A stretch of 64,000 nt of DNA from Branchiostoma belcheri (taxonomy: Eukaryota > Chordata > Leptocardii > Amphioxiformes > Branchiostomatidae): positions 1,352,961 through 1,416,960 of the forward strand of contig NW_017804420.1 of assembly GCF_001625305.1 (NCBI RefSeq). The letters are read 5' to 3'. The translations under genes and the position numbers were made by a program. The notes under the pieces were generated by a model. The model saw nothing but the letters and a program-made list of their open reading frames with translations. It was not told the origin of the DNA and searched no databases. Positions 1 through 11,724 of the stretch are shown one piece after another; the stretch's first letter is position 1; each line of letters begins with the position of its first letter.

Positions 1-800
1 GAAGGGCAGTTATATACTGGCTATACAGATAGAGATTTGAACTCAAATCCAGTCTAAGAAACCCCAGAAACTACCAAGTGCCTCTGGTATTGTAGTGCAA
101 ATAGTTGATATTTAACTCAGAGATTCATAGGCTTGAACACCAAAGTCTCGACAATGACTGAGATATACTTTTATTTCGATGACCTTCAGCTCATTTGTTA
201 TCTAGTCAACATTGGTGATGCTTGTTTCCGTTTTGTTCCATGGGGCAAAAGAAGTTCAAACTAATAGTGCTTTCTCACATTAGTTCACAAGTAAAAGGTG
301 AGGCAAATTAGAAAATGCCAGTCACATCTGGAAAGGATGTACTTGGAGTTCAAGTGAACATGTTGAACTTGAAGGTAAACTATGTCCGAGACAAGTTGAT
401 TTATTGTATGCGGTCTTCAACAAGTACAAGGTCTTAGAGCCTTATTGATGACAGATTCCCTCTTACCATACCCGTTACTACCAGGCCTAGACTACTGGTG
501 CTTTCTTTCACCTTTAAAACCCTCTCAAATTCCACTTAAAGATTATGATCATCCCTCTTTCCTTTTTGACCTCCCATATTTGTGTGTCTGTTACCAATTT
601 GCCCATAGGAGGCCAGGAAATAGCTAGGTGTTCTTGTATTGCAAGTGCCAATACAAGTTTGCTGTTTTTGTTTACATCGATGTAATACACATGCAGAAAG
701 CATGAAGACATATGCAAATTATTGATAGGTAAATCAGCCAACCGTCACCCGCCTTTTGCCTGCCACTTGCTGGTCATGACATCATGGCGCTCACCTGTAT
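1..800. other. Upstream non-coding sequence
   Basis: I see no convincing coding exon here. The open frames are short, AT-rich and unlike any family I recognise. The stretch is probably intergenic or an intron of the 5'UTR of the glycosyltransferase gene that starts near 1.9 kb. Confidence 0.4.
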
Positions 801-813
801 TGTAAGATTTCTT

Positions 814-1190
814 AGGCCACACCAATTTAATTTGTTGGTTCTCGGATTCGCCTCTTCGTTTTTTTTCTGATTTGCAAAAAAAAAAATTTGATTCTGGTCC
901 TGAATCATCTGAAAAATGCTCATGTTTTGCCCCCAACAGTTGAGGAAAGTCCTTTTCTTCCTAGTTGTTACAGTTTTCCCATCTATCATTGCAGTGGTTT
1001 GATTAAAAGTTCAAAATTCAATGTTTAAATTTTAACCCAGCCTTTTGTGTTGACTTCATGGCTCATTCTGTAGCATTTAAGCCTATAATGGGATGCCTGG
1101 ACCTGTTTTTATTTTTATTTTTTTTCGCCCTGTCGCTTCATATTTTTTCTGAAAAAATCCGAGAACCAACAAATTAAATTGGTCTGGCCT
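814..1190. mobile_element. Foldback/MITE-like element with 35-bp inverted arms
   Basis: The 35-bp arm at 814-848 recurs as its reverse complement at 1156-1190 with one mismatch (34/35). Each arm contains CCAATTTAATTTGTTGG. The arms enclose about 307 bp of non-coding, T-rich sequence. This is the form of a short non-autonomous inverted-repeat element. I did not find a clear target-site duplication, so the outer limits may extend beyond the arms. Confidence 0.7.
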
Positions 1191-1906
1191 TACGTATAAA
1201 TATTTAATCACTTTTCATCCAGGATAATTGGTGAGCAGGGTCACTACATAATATCCTTGATCCTTCTTGGTACCATGGCATTATGCTGCAGGCATTATTT
1301 TGTGTGTGACAATTCATACCAAAGATCTGATGTCTGAATAATTCCAATATTGCAATTTTGAACACTCAAAGGGGTTCACCGGAACTTCACCTAATAGAAA
1401 TATAGTGACTGAAAGGATTTTACACAGCAGTTGGTTAAAATTACCAAGCTGCTTTTTGAACTGATCCCTATATTTGATGGGTTATATTCCATGTAATCAC
1501 CAACCTCTTTTGTCACATTTGCAGGGTGTTTACATGCCATGAATGGCAGACACTGGCAGCAAATCATCAGAACTCAAGAAGCAGTGCCCCCTTACAGCTT
1601 CCTGTGAACTGCAGATGCCATATTCAAACTGCTCGCTGGAGTCAGATTACTGAGTGGCACATATACTGATAGAAATCCTGGTGACCAATGTTATGTTTCA
1701 CTGTTGACTTATCTTTCATTAGATTACTATATACATGTAGGGCCTGTATCACACAAAATACCTACCAGCAATCATAACTAAACTAGAAATGATGACAGAA
1801 TACTTGGTCACCAGGTACATGTACTTCCAGATACCAGTGAAACTGTAGATGTTACGTCTTTGAAACTGCCCAACACTTTTTTATCACCCCCTTGCTTGAA
1901 ATTAGC

Positions 1907-3487
1907 ATGTTTGCCACTATGATGCTTAGCAAATTCAAGCATCTACCACTCAGTACACGCATTCCCATCCTTCTCTTTTTGCTGGGGCTGGCAGTCTTTA
2001 CTTCTCTGCACTACCTGAACTGTAAGGTAGGTGGCAGCAATGATCCAGCGAGCAGGCAGGCAGCTATGGACTATCAAGACAAAGACTATTACCTCACACT
2101 TCTCAACGAGCGCGAGGAGCAGCACAAGCAATATGTGGCAAGTTTAAAGAAGCAGATCAGTGAACTGAAACTCGAACTTGCAAGACGGACAGAAAAGATC
2201 AACAAGGGTGCACAACCAGTGAACGAGGTGGTCCAAGTGTTCGATGACCATGTGAACGACAATGATGACTTGAATGACTACCTACAGCAACAGATTGACA
2301 AAGCGGAAGTGCGGCATGGCTTCCGTATACGTAATGAGTATGAGATCATACCATTCAATATGTTCACGCCACAGCGAATCTACCAGCTGGAGATGGGACT
2401 GTACCGTCATCCTGAGGAAAAGCCGACCAGGAAAGACAAAAAAGATGAACTTATTGAAGCAGTAGAATATGCACTCGAACTCTTAAATAGCCAGAAGGCC
2501 AAGGACAGCAAACAGTTTAGTGTAAATGACTTTGTTGAAGGGCTCTATCGCACAGAGAGAAACACAGGCACCCAGTATGAGCTTTTCTTCCGATCAGGGG
2601 TATCAGGACGCATTCACCGTATGGAGATATTCCGTCCATTTGGGCCACTGCTACGGGTGAATTCCGAGGTCTTCGAAACATCCAAGAGCACCATCAACAT
2701 CATTCTTCCCCTGGCAGGACGCATGGAGGCATTCCGTATCTTCATGCAGAACTTCAGGGAAGTGGGGCTGAAGCATGACCGGAGGGTGTTCCTCACGGTG
2801 GTGTACTTCGGACAGGAACACTTGCAGGAAGTAGAGAACACTCTGGAAAGCATCGCCAGGGAGACAGGCCAGAGAAGTTACTACAAACTCATTGCACTCA
2901 ACGAGGAGTTCTCAAGGGGTAAGGGACTGGAAGTCGGAGCCAAGGCCTGGGACAAGGGCAACGTGCTTCTGTTCTTCTGTGACGTGGACATCTGGTTCAC
3001 AATGGACTTCCTGGACCGCTGTCGGTACAGTACAGTGGCAGGGAAGAAGGTGTTCTATCCCATCCTCTTCAGTCTGTACAACCCCAGCATTGTGTATTCC
3101 CAGGAGAGTCGCATCCCTCCCCTGGAACAGCAGCTGACTGTGAAGAAAGATACGGGATTCTGGCGAGACTTTGGTTTCGGTATGACCTGCCAATATCTCT
3201 CCGACTTCCTAAACATCGGAGGGTTTGACCTTGACATCAAGGGGTGGGGAGGGGAGGACGTCAGCCTGTACCGCAAGTACGTGACCAGCGACTTGGTGGT
3301 GATCCGAGTCCCTGTGAAAGGACTGTTTCATCTGTACCATGAGAAAACGTGTGACGTGACTCTGTCTGAGGACCAGTATAGGATGTGTATCCAGTCCAAG
3401 GCAGTTGGGGAGGCATCACATGCCCAGCTGGGGATGCTGGCATTCAAAGAAGAGGTGCAAGCTCACAAAGCCAGCAGAAAACACTAG
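1907..3487 (+). CDS. CSGALNACT: Chondroitin sulfate N-acetylgalactosaminyltransferase, single coding exon
   Basis: This is a Golgi type II membrane enzyme that transfers GalNAc from UDP-GalNAc to start or extend chondroitin chains on proteoglycans. The 526-aa product has a short basic cytoplasmic tail, a membrane anchor at about residues 17-35, a coiled stem, and then the CHGN-type catalytic domain. The metal-binding DVD lies at residues 359-361 (context LLFFCDVDIWF) and GWGGED at 446-451, followed by GLFHLYHEKTC. Length and motifs match human CSGALNACT1/2 (about 530-540 aa) along the whole protein. I chose ATG 1907 because a pyrimidine-rich splice acceptor ends just before it (AG at 1904-1905); ATG 1919 is the alternative. 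The frame open from 1892 begins with TTG and lies in the putative intron. Vertebrate orthologues have several coding exons, so the intronless CDS is notable. I cannot tell whether it corresponds to CSGALNACT1 or 2. Confidence 0.93.
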   Translation: MFATMMLSKFKHLPLSTRIPILLFLLGLAVFTSLHYLNCKVGGSNDPASRQAAMDYQDKDYYLTLLNEREEQHKQYVASLKKQISELKLELARRTEKINKGAQPVNEVVQVFDDHVNDNDDLNDYLQQQIDKAEVRHGFRIRNEYEIIPFNMFTPQRIYQLEMGLYRHPEEKPTRKDKKDELIEAVEYALELLNSQKAKDSKQFSVNDFVEGLYRTERNTGTQYELFFRSGVSGRIHRMEIFRPFGPLLRVNSEVFETSKSTINIILPLAGRMEAFRIFMQNFREVGLKHDRRVFLTVVYFGQEHLQEVENTLESIARETGQRSYYKLIALNEEFSRGKGLEVGAKAWDKGNVLLFFCDVDIWFTMDFLDRCRYSTVAGKKVFYPILFSLYNPSIVYSQESRIPPLEQQLTVKKDTGFWRDFGFGMTCQYLSDFLNIGGFDLDIKGWGGEDVSLYRKYVTSDLVVIRVPVKGLFHLYHEKTCDVTLSEDQYRMCIQSKAVGEASHAQLGMLAFKEEVQAHKASRKH

Positions 3488-6400
3488 ACAACTCCAATTT
3501 CTACAGCATACAGTATCAATATATCCATTTGATGAAAGCTGTAGAGATTACAGGAAAAGTTAGTCTACAAAGACAGATCCAAGTGCCTCGAAATTGTATA
3601 GCATTATGATAACGTTTTTCTTGTAGTTAAAATGAGCAGCATGTTCATCGTTACTGAATTGTGTAGACAATATACATGAACATATATAGACTGGATGGAT
3701 TGTTACTATTAGGTACTTAGCATTGGTGGATAAAAAGCTACTTAACTTTCTGTCCGATCTTATCATGTATCATTGTGCTCATCAAAGGCCTTTAGCCCGA
3801 GCTAATTTCACTGTACTTAGTTCAATCTTACATGGAAGTATACATGTATATATTTTTTTCTTAAAAATTGGCCCATATGTATCATGAAATCAGGGCAAAT
3901 ATATATAGGAGTATTTGTTATTTCATTCTGTTTGTACTATTAGTCAGATATGTTTTATACCCTAGCTGGCAGCAGTTATGGAATTGGCTTTTGTATCAGC
4001 CTGGACTTGCAGCAGCGTCACCTAGCAGCTGGAACTATATTGCAGATGGGGACCACCTCAAGTTCACTTTTTCTGTCTTTCTTCCAAAACAGTTGCTTAA
4101 CCATTCAAGGCTCTGGCCTCTTATTTACTTGTTTCTTCAAACTTTTTTGTTGTTTAAATTTGTATCATACATCAATCGTTCCTGATTTTCTAATGTTGTC
4201 ACGTACAAATTGTTTAGAGTAACCAGCAAAAATGGACAGAATACAGTGTACTGTACGATATAATTTGATATGCCAATGTAAATCTATCCCATGTTAAACT
4301 GTTCCAAAGAGTATTGCATATAGTAGACCTAATTTTCTAAAAGGAAGTATAAAAACAGAAACTACCTCTAGAAATTCCAATGTTCCAGCTTCCTTTAGCT
4401 TTAACACAGTTCTGAATGTAGTCAAGTATAGCTGGCCTGTCTCTTCCTTTTTGTCCGACTTGTATTTCAGCTTAATGACTGTTGATGAAACTATAGTAGA
4501 GAATGTGAAGATAGAAATTACTGCTTTGCTCTATGAGATCCATTAGGATATACAGTACTAGTGTCCATGGGAATTTAAATTACATAACCAGAACATCAGG
4601 TTACTAGTAGTTCAGTCTCATGGTATCTTCTGTCAGGCTCATTTGGGAGTACGGCATATCAAAGTGCACTGGCATGTACATATACTTGGATATCAATCAA
4701 AAAATGCCAAAGCTGAAAGACCTGTAAGGCTAGAACATATGTTAATACAATAAGATATGGGACATGAAACAATGTTATATTTAAGGGTCTAGAAGCATAT
4801 GTATATATTATATTATAAGATAATTGTAGCAATTTTGAAGATGACTTTGTGTTAGAATTCTTAATGAGCGTTGTTGTACTTGTACTTACAACTTCTTTAA
4901 CTTTAAATATTTTTGTCACATTAATCAAAAGTTGTCCCTTTTTGAACGTCCAAAATGCTGTAAATTGCAATTGCATGTACTTTTGTTCCTATCTGAAGAA
5001 AGAAAATATGATAAAGTCAAATTATAGGTAATGAGTTTTTTTCTACTAGTACTGTACTTTTTTACTGCAAGCATGTCATGCCAGAAAACAATGAAATGTA
5101 ACAAATTTGACGTCTCCAGTTGTGTCTTTAAAACAAACATAACGGTATTACATGTAATGATTTGGCATCCTTCTATGTGTCTAGGGAGCACTAAAATCAT
5201 CTCATTTCAAACCTGTACAAGAATTATGACAATAACCATTGTTTCTTTAGACACATGGGAAGACACACACAGCATCCAACTTCGAAGGAAAACAACCTTT
5301 ATTAAAACATTAAAATTACTTTGCAACATAAAATTCAACACGAACCTTCCAAACACCTTTCTGCCACTTGATAGTGTGTACATTATTGCAACCATAATAC
5401 TCAAAATACTTCACTTTGCTCCACTGAACATGTACATGACTAATACATACTAACACTGCCAATAACCATAAAAGCTTATACCATGCTTCATATTCATAAA
5501 GATTGCTCTCATCTTAAAACTTAAGGCTGTCACTCCTGTGTTATACTATCCTTCCCAGCCTTCTTTACTTCAAGACACAAAAGGTGTCGTCTTCTCCATC
5601 AAGGCACCGTGAAAAAAGATCTTGCCATATACAAAGTGTAACAATTTCTTTCAAAATAAATAGTATATTTTCATTATATTTAACACAATCACTTATGTAC
5701 AAAGTTTGAATCAAATCTTCAATAGTATCATGTGTGAGTCTTTTCAAGTTGCTTACATTACCATGGCAACCAGTCCTCATGGTCAATGTCAGCTCAAGGC
5801 ACTTGATTGCTATTTATGAAGAATTTCTGTGTGTAGATTATTCATGAATAAATTTAAAGTTATTTTATCAGCTTATAAGAGAATAGTGAACAAAAGGGGT
5901 GACAATAGATCTAGAAAGCAATTTCCCAGTAGAATGAATCACCTAGTTGGGGTGAAAGAAAAGAAACAGTTGAACAGAACTTTGTGAGGTGACCTTGGTG
6001 GTATCATCACCTGTGATCTCTGCTGCATTCTGTATAATCCTGACAAGAAGGAAGGGTACATTTCTATCCAGTGGGGATGTTAGCGCAGCATCAAACATGT
6101 TGGCAGAACGTATTGCATCAGTATTTTGTATTTCTGACACAACATTTCAAAACTACAAACAGGATGTCATCCTCAAGTACATGAACACGACCTTAAAAAA
6201 ATATGTTCTGTAGAAGTGCGATGCATGTTATGTTCCAGATTTTGTGCAGGCAGAGTACCTTCTGCCAACAGGCTGTCAGCACCCAGTAGAAATACTGAAG
6301 AGGAGGTGATCAAAAGGTTCTACACCATGTACAAGAATTTTGTGAGATGTTTAAACAGATGCGAAAAACATTCTTTGCAAACTAACTCTCCCCAAGCAGG

Positions 6401-8989
6401 CCCATATTGTGGTTAAACCAATCAATACGCTTCATGTTTCCATCAGAAAAAAATTCTACCCTAATCTCTGTGTACCATTTGTAATCCTGGCCAAAAGTTG
6501 TACAGTATCTTAGTTGTATTTTGTCATTCCATCAGATCAATGAATAAATAAAAACAAATTGTACCAAATGCAGTGTCTGAACAACGATCAGATTTGCATC
6601 AGTTCAAAGTTGTCATATAATTCTCTTACAATGTATATTGGCTTATCAATACTTAAAATATTCATATCGCTCTCTCAACATCTCTTTTGCAATTTGTTCC
6701 CTTTATCAAAGTTAAATTCTGTCACCAACTCTTTCGATGAGTGAAGTAATCTGTCCTTACAAAAAATATGTCCCCATCTGGACTGAAATTGCAGATCATT
6801 AAGATCACAGCTAAGTTGAAGTAGAAGTTACATGATACATCATTTTGCACATTAACATCAAGTAGTTTTTCAAGACATAATTCTAAGTGTGTGCAAAAGA
6901 TACTGCATGAAGGGGACAACAGTTCACCATAGGCCGTCATAGCCACTCTATCATTCTGGCTGCTGGCATTATCACTGTGTAGCACTGGTTCTAAATTTTC
7001 TTCATCTTTTTTGACATTTGACAGTCAAAGCATGATTGCACTTCAAATATTTGACAAATGTAAATGGTAACCAGCTATGTTGACTTGACTGTTTCTTTCT
7101 TTCTTGTATTTATTATTGAAATGTTTTGTAGATTTATTTTACCAAACTAATTTTCTAATGGCTTCCATTGAAGAAATCAATCATACATGCCACAACACAG
7201 TTCAAAAGGGACACCACATGGCAGACTGTGGTACTGCAACAAGTATTTCTACAACATGTAACATGTACTAACCCAAAACATGGCCACCCTTCCATTAAGG
7301 ACCCATTCAATCCTATGACCTACAAGGTAACTGTTATGTTACGGTGGCATCTAATAAGGGGATATGTCCACTGTGGTCATCTCAACTTCTGGCAGTGTTG
7401 TGCTGTGAGTAGTGGCCATGTTAAGGGGAAACTGTTACTGTTTACAGTAACTGTTGCAACACTAGAACTACCAAAAGGTGTTTCCACTAATGGATATTTC
7501 AGAATCATCAAACAAGATCCTGACCGAAATGGCCAACATAGGAGAGTTTTTAACTCCAATATCTGCAAACAATGTTTTGCCAACCTCAGGATGGACCATA
7601 GGAGAAAATGATGCACATGTACATCCCTTATTACATTGTAGCTTGGGACACTTTGTGCTAACTTTTGTCCACTCCATCAGTCTGTTCTTAGACTATGGAG
7701 ACTTACATGAAGTGGCATCAGGCCCAGGTTACGTTCCCCATTCAGCCTTGTAATTACGGTTAGCAAGATTTATGCAACTGCACAAGGTAGTTGCTTCTTG
7801 CATTCCTTCTTATTACCATTTCAATTGCAATATATTAATTGATTAATATCACTTTTACACCAAGAACTTTCAAAATTGCTGTGAAACAGTCAATGACAAG
7901 TTCTTATTGAATCTTTCATGATAATAAGTAGATCATTGAATTGTTGTGCATGATTTTGCACACAAGTCTACCGAGTAGGTTTTTGCAAATTTTCTTAACA
8001 CAGCAGGCTGTGAAAACAATGCCAATCAAAGAGGACTCAACTTATAAGCATGGGTTTTCTGATCTGAACGGAATGTCTTCTAAGCCAGACTACAAGCAGA
8101 CAAAGCTGGTATGTTGAATCAAGGTCCTGAGAATGACAGATGTGATAAAGAACCATCCTTAACTTAATGTATACAATACATACATACACATATACATGTA
8201 CATACAAATGATCACAATGTTGTCCTACAAATGTACAATACAACAATGCCTAAGAATGGTATACAGAAGCCAAAACACATCTAAAAAGGCACATGCACCT
8301 GCTGTAAAGGCCAAGTGTGCTGGCATTCAGAAACTCAAGTTTCAAAAACCACAGAAAACAGTTACCCAACATTGACACTATATACAGGCATGATTGCATG
8401 TCAGAGAATTATTAACATCAAGGTCTCTACTAGTCACAATCTACCACCCCACTCCACACTGTAATGTACAGCCTACTAACTTTGGCTCTCAAAGCCGCAA
8501 AATAGAAATTTTGTTGTAAAGCTTCAGATCAACCCGTACGTACCAGACAGGCAGGAAACTTCAGGCACACCAGACGTGACAGCAATGGCCAGCCTGTGGG
8601 TCCTTAGCAAATGGAGGCCTGCTCCAATATACAATCAAATGACGCCCCATAGCTGCTGAGGACCCCTGACATACACTCTCTTAACTCAAAACTTCCACCT
8701 AGTGCTCGACTGATTGAAGTTTTAAAATTCCAACAGAGGCCTGCAGCATTAGGTCAAAAGCCTTCATTCCAGATTGTCAGAAAACAAAGCTTTGTTGTGG
8801 AGGTTTTGAAATCAATTTTCAACTGTTACCTTCACGTTTCAATCGATCTGTAAAGAGAGGGCATTTTGAGCAGAATGTGGGTACTGGAATTTCAGCTACA
8901 ACCAGATGTTTCACCCAAAGCAAAGCCTCACAAGAATTTGCAGAGCAAGCAGTATGTGGTCCAATAAGAGAATTGACAACAACTTACGT
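3488..8989. other. Convergent intergenic region / 3'UTRs
   Basis: This region lies between the stop codons of two convergent genes. Overlapping AATAAA signals at 6543-6552 are candidates for the plus-strand glycosyltransferase, implying a 3'UTR of about 3 kb. TTTATT (AATAAA on the minus strand) at 7109-7114 and 7133-7138 are candidates for DOK7. These assignments are inference. The open frames here, including a 147-aa one at 7168-7611, show no recognisable domain. A dispersed repeat lies at 6137-6256. Confidence 0.4.
6137..6256 (+). repeat. Dispersed repeat R, copy 1
   Basis: About 120 bp similar to 18036-18153. The core GGATGTCATCCT is followed by a short open frame reading QDVILKYMNTTLK. 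The two copies differ partly at third codon positions in that stretch, which suggests descent from a coding sequence such as a transposon ORF or gene fragment. I do not recognise the parent. Confidence 0.6.
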
Positions 8990-11724
8990 TCACCTCATCA
9001 TGACATGAATACCATGCAAAACAGAGGTGCTTTGTCCATCAATCAACAGCTCAAATCTGTTCGTAGATTTATCAGATGTCACTGTTATCTTTGAGCAGTT
9101 CTTTTCTGGAGTGAAAAGCATGCTGTAGTCCAGCCTTATGGGCAGACTGTGTGGCCGTGACGTCGATCTCAGCGTACGCGGTTGGGTCCCTCTCCCCGGG
9201 CGCCACCCCCCGCCCATGCTGTAGACGTCGAGTGACAGGTAGTTCAGCTGCTTTCTGATGTGTTCTGTGGACTTGGGGATGTTCATGTAGTTTGCCTCTG
9301 GCACGATCGCACTGTGCTGGTGGGATGAGGGCAGGTTCATGTACGTAGGTTCGGTCTCTGAGACAGGCGGTATGTTCATGTAACTGTGCATGGCACCCGA
9401 GCTTCCTGCCATGCTTCTGGCAATGTCCAACCTCTGGGCAGCAGTTGGGTTGTGAGAGGGTGAGGTAGGAGGACTCATCGTGCCTGACTCTGTATTTTGT
9501 GTATTGATGCTTGCTTGACTGCCCGACGACTCACTTTCTGACTCTGATATGCCGCCTTTCAGAATCTTACCCCTGTTCACCTTGCCGTATGACTTTCCGT
9601 GTCTTGGACGTTCTATCGTGCAGGCTGAACTTTCGTGTTTCTTCTTTTTTCCACTACCCTTAAGCGGAAATTGTGAAACGTCTTCTTTGGTGCATTTTTC
9701 TGGTGTGCCAGAAGGAGGGTCAGTGTGGCGCCTCTGTAGAACATCGCCTGCATGGGTCACCTCTGGGTTCATCACCTCGTAATTGAAACTACTGTCAGTC
9801 CCTTTCAAGCTCCTCGGCTTTGGACTAGCTGGGTCAGTATGGCAACGCTCGCGATACTGACTAGCCTCAGCACTCTGATTGGGCGTCATCACTTCATACA
9901 TCTGTGCAGCATCTTTGACAGAGATGCGTTTCGTTGGAGCACTTGACGCTCTTGTCAACTTGGGGGAGGTTGGATCTGTTTCTGTTTCCCCTGACAAGAT
10001 GTCATCCAAGTCGCCCTGTAGCTGCTGCAGACGTGGTTTACCAGAAGACTTTTGAACTTTCTGGGCCATGTCCATGTAGGCTCCTCTTTTTTTCGAGTTA
10101 TTCACGCCACCTCCAGTTGACTTCTGTCCCTTTGAGTTATGACTTTTTTCGTAGTCTTCCATTTCTTTCAGAGTTGCCATAAGTTCATACTGCTCTTTTG
10201 CCGGGATGTCCTTCAAAGTGGACTTCTGACCCTCTTTATAAGTGGTGAGTGACGGCAGATTTTGGTAGATTTCAGCAGAAATATCTGAGCTTGGCATCTC
10301 TGTTTTTCCTTTATTGGAAACTTCCATCACCTCATACCCATTGCCCTTACCTTGGATATTCAGACCCTGCGTTCCACGAATAAGTCCGGCAACATTTTCA
10401 TATTCACCCTGCAGCTCTTTCGGCAGGACTTTCCTCTTCAAAGACGGAGATGGGACCCCTTTGAAAGTCTTCAGGGTTTTGAACTTGTCAGTGGACTCAT
10501 GAGAATCATGTGAAACTTTTCTTCCAGGTAATGTGAAGAATTCTTTTGAGGAATCTCCTGTTGATGATGGAGTTGGATTAAGAAGGCAGAAGGGATCTTT
10601 CTTCAAGATGGATGGCTGCATGTCTTCATATGACATCCCACCAAGAGAACCTTTAGGGCAAACCTGATAGGTCTCTTCAACTACAGGAGTCTTGCCAAGA
10701 ATAGCACCATATGTGTCTGCCATGGGCATCTCATCAAACTGGACATCCATCATCTCATAGTTGATGGGGGATTTCTCAGCTTGACCTTGAGCTGCTTCCA
10801 TAGCAAGCTGCTGTTGCTTCTGTTGTTGCCAGAATGGCAGGTTCTCATATTGTGGTCCCTCTTCCTCCTCCACCCCCTTTGCTGGTTGCTGTTTAAGTCC
10901 TGGTACCATGCTCTCGTAACTTTCTTTCATTACAGGCACATTCTTGCTGATGTTTCTTGGCTCCATGGCTTCATAGGACTCCGCTACATGTACCCCTTCT
11001 GCTCCTTTGGGTCTTTCCTGCACTGCTGCCTCTTTTTCCATTGCCGGCTGCATGTCTTCATACGAGGATACTGGACCTCCATGACTCTGTGTTGCACGTT
11101 GGGCACTTTCTTCTGCTTCTTTTTCTGCTTCTTGCTCTTTGAGGACCTTCTCCTTAAGAAGCTGCCACCTCTTCATCGCAACATTGTCATAGATGTCTTC
11201 CCCAGTGGCCTCCTCCTGGCCCATACTGCAGAGTTTTCTCGGAACTTGGTACAGCGGTTCCTGGACCAGGCCCTCCCTGGGGACGGATTTGGGGCTGCTG
11301 CTACTGGACGTCTCGTCGGAGCTTGCCCTCGACAGGGGCCTGCCCTGACCTCTCCTGCCAACCGTGGGCGAGCACAGTTCACGAGGAACCTGATACCACT
11401 GCTCAGGACCGTCCTTCCTGCCAACCGCACCACCGATGCTGTGTGAGCGCATGGGCTTCATCTGCAGATACGCCTTCAGACTGTGTTGTCTGGCATGGCC
11501 CTGGTTCTCTGCCATGGTGCCGTAAGTACCGATCATCCCCTCCTCCTCCATAATGGCACTGTCGCCGGTAACGGACCCAGGAGGAGTCATCATCTCATAC
11601 TGGCTGCCCCGGCCCGATTCTGAGGACGGGACGGGAGACGCAGGTGAGGTTATCCTCTGGTCTTTCTCGTCTCCCTGCTTCAGCTTGTCTAGATCCTCAT
11701 CCATGTCCCCACATTCAGAGGTAT
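8990..11724 (-). CDS. DOK7: DOK7 last coding exon (about 911 aa)
   Basis: This exon encodes about two thirds of the protein and has no folded domain that I recognise. It is a low-complexity tail rich in Ser, Pro, Glu, Gln and regularly spaced tyrosines. I count twelve YxxM motifs (YEMM, YEDM, YEAM, YESM, YEVM, YELM, YMDM, YGTM types) and seven YxN motifs (YDN, YEN, YQN, and three YMN near the C-terminus in SYMNIPP, TYMNLPS, NYMNIPK). Two near-identical YQVPR segments lie near the start. YxxM is the classical phospho-site for the SH2 domains of PI3K p85, and YxN for Grb2. The exon starts after a CCACAG acceptor at 11725 and ends at TGA 8990-8992. Confidence 0.9.

Noticed and set aside
7168..7611. 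147-aa open frame in the 3' region between CSGALNACT and DOK7
   Set aside because: No domain, odd composition, no start or splice context; probably 3'UTR sequence open by chance.
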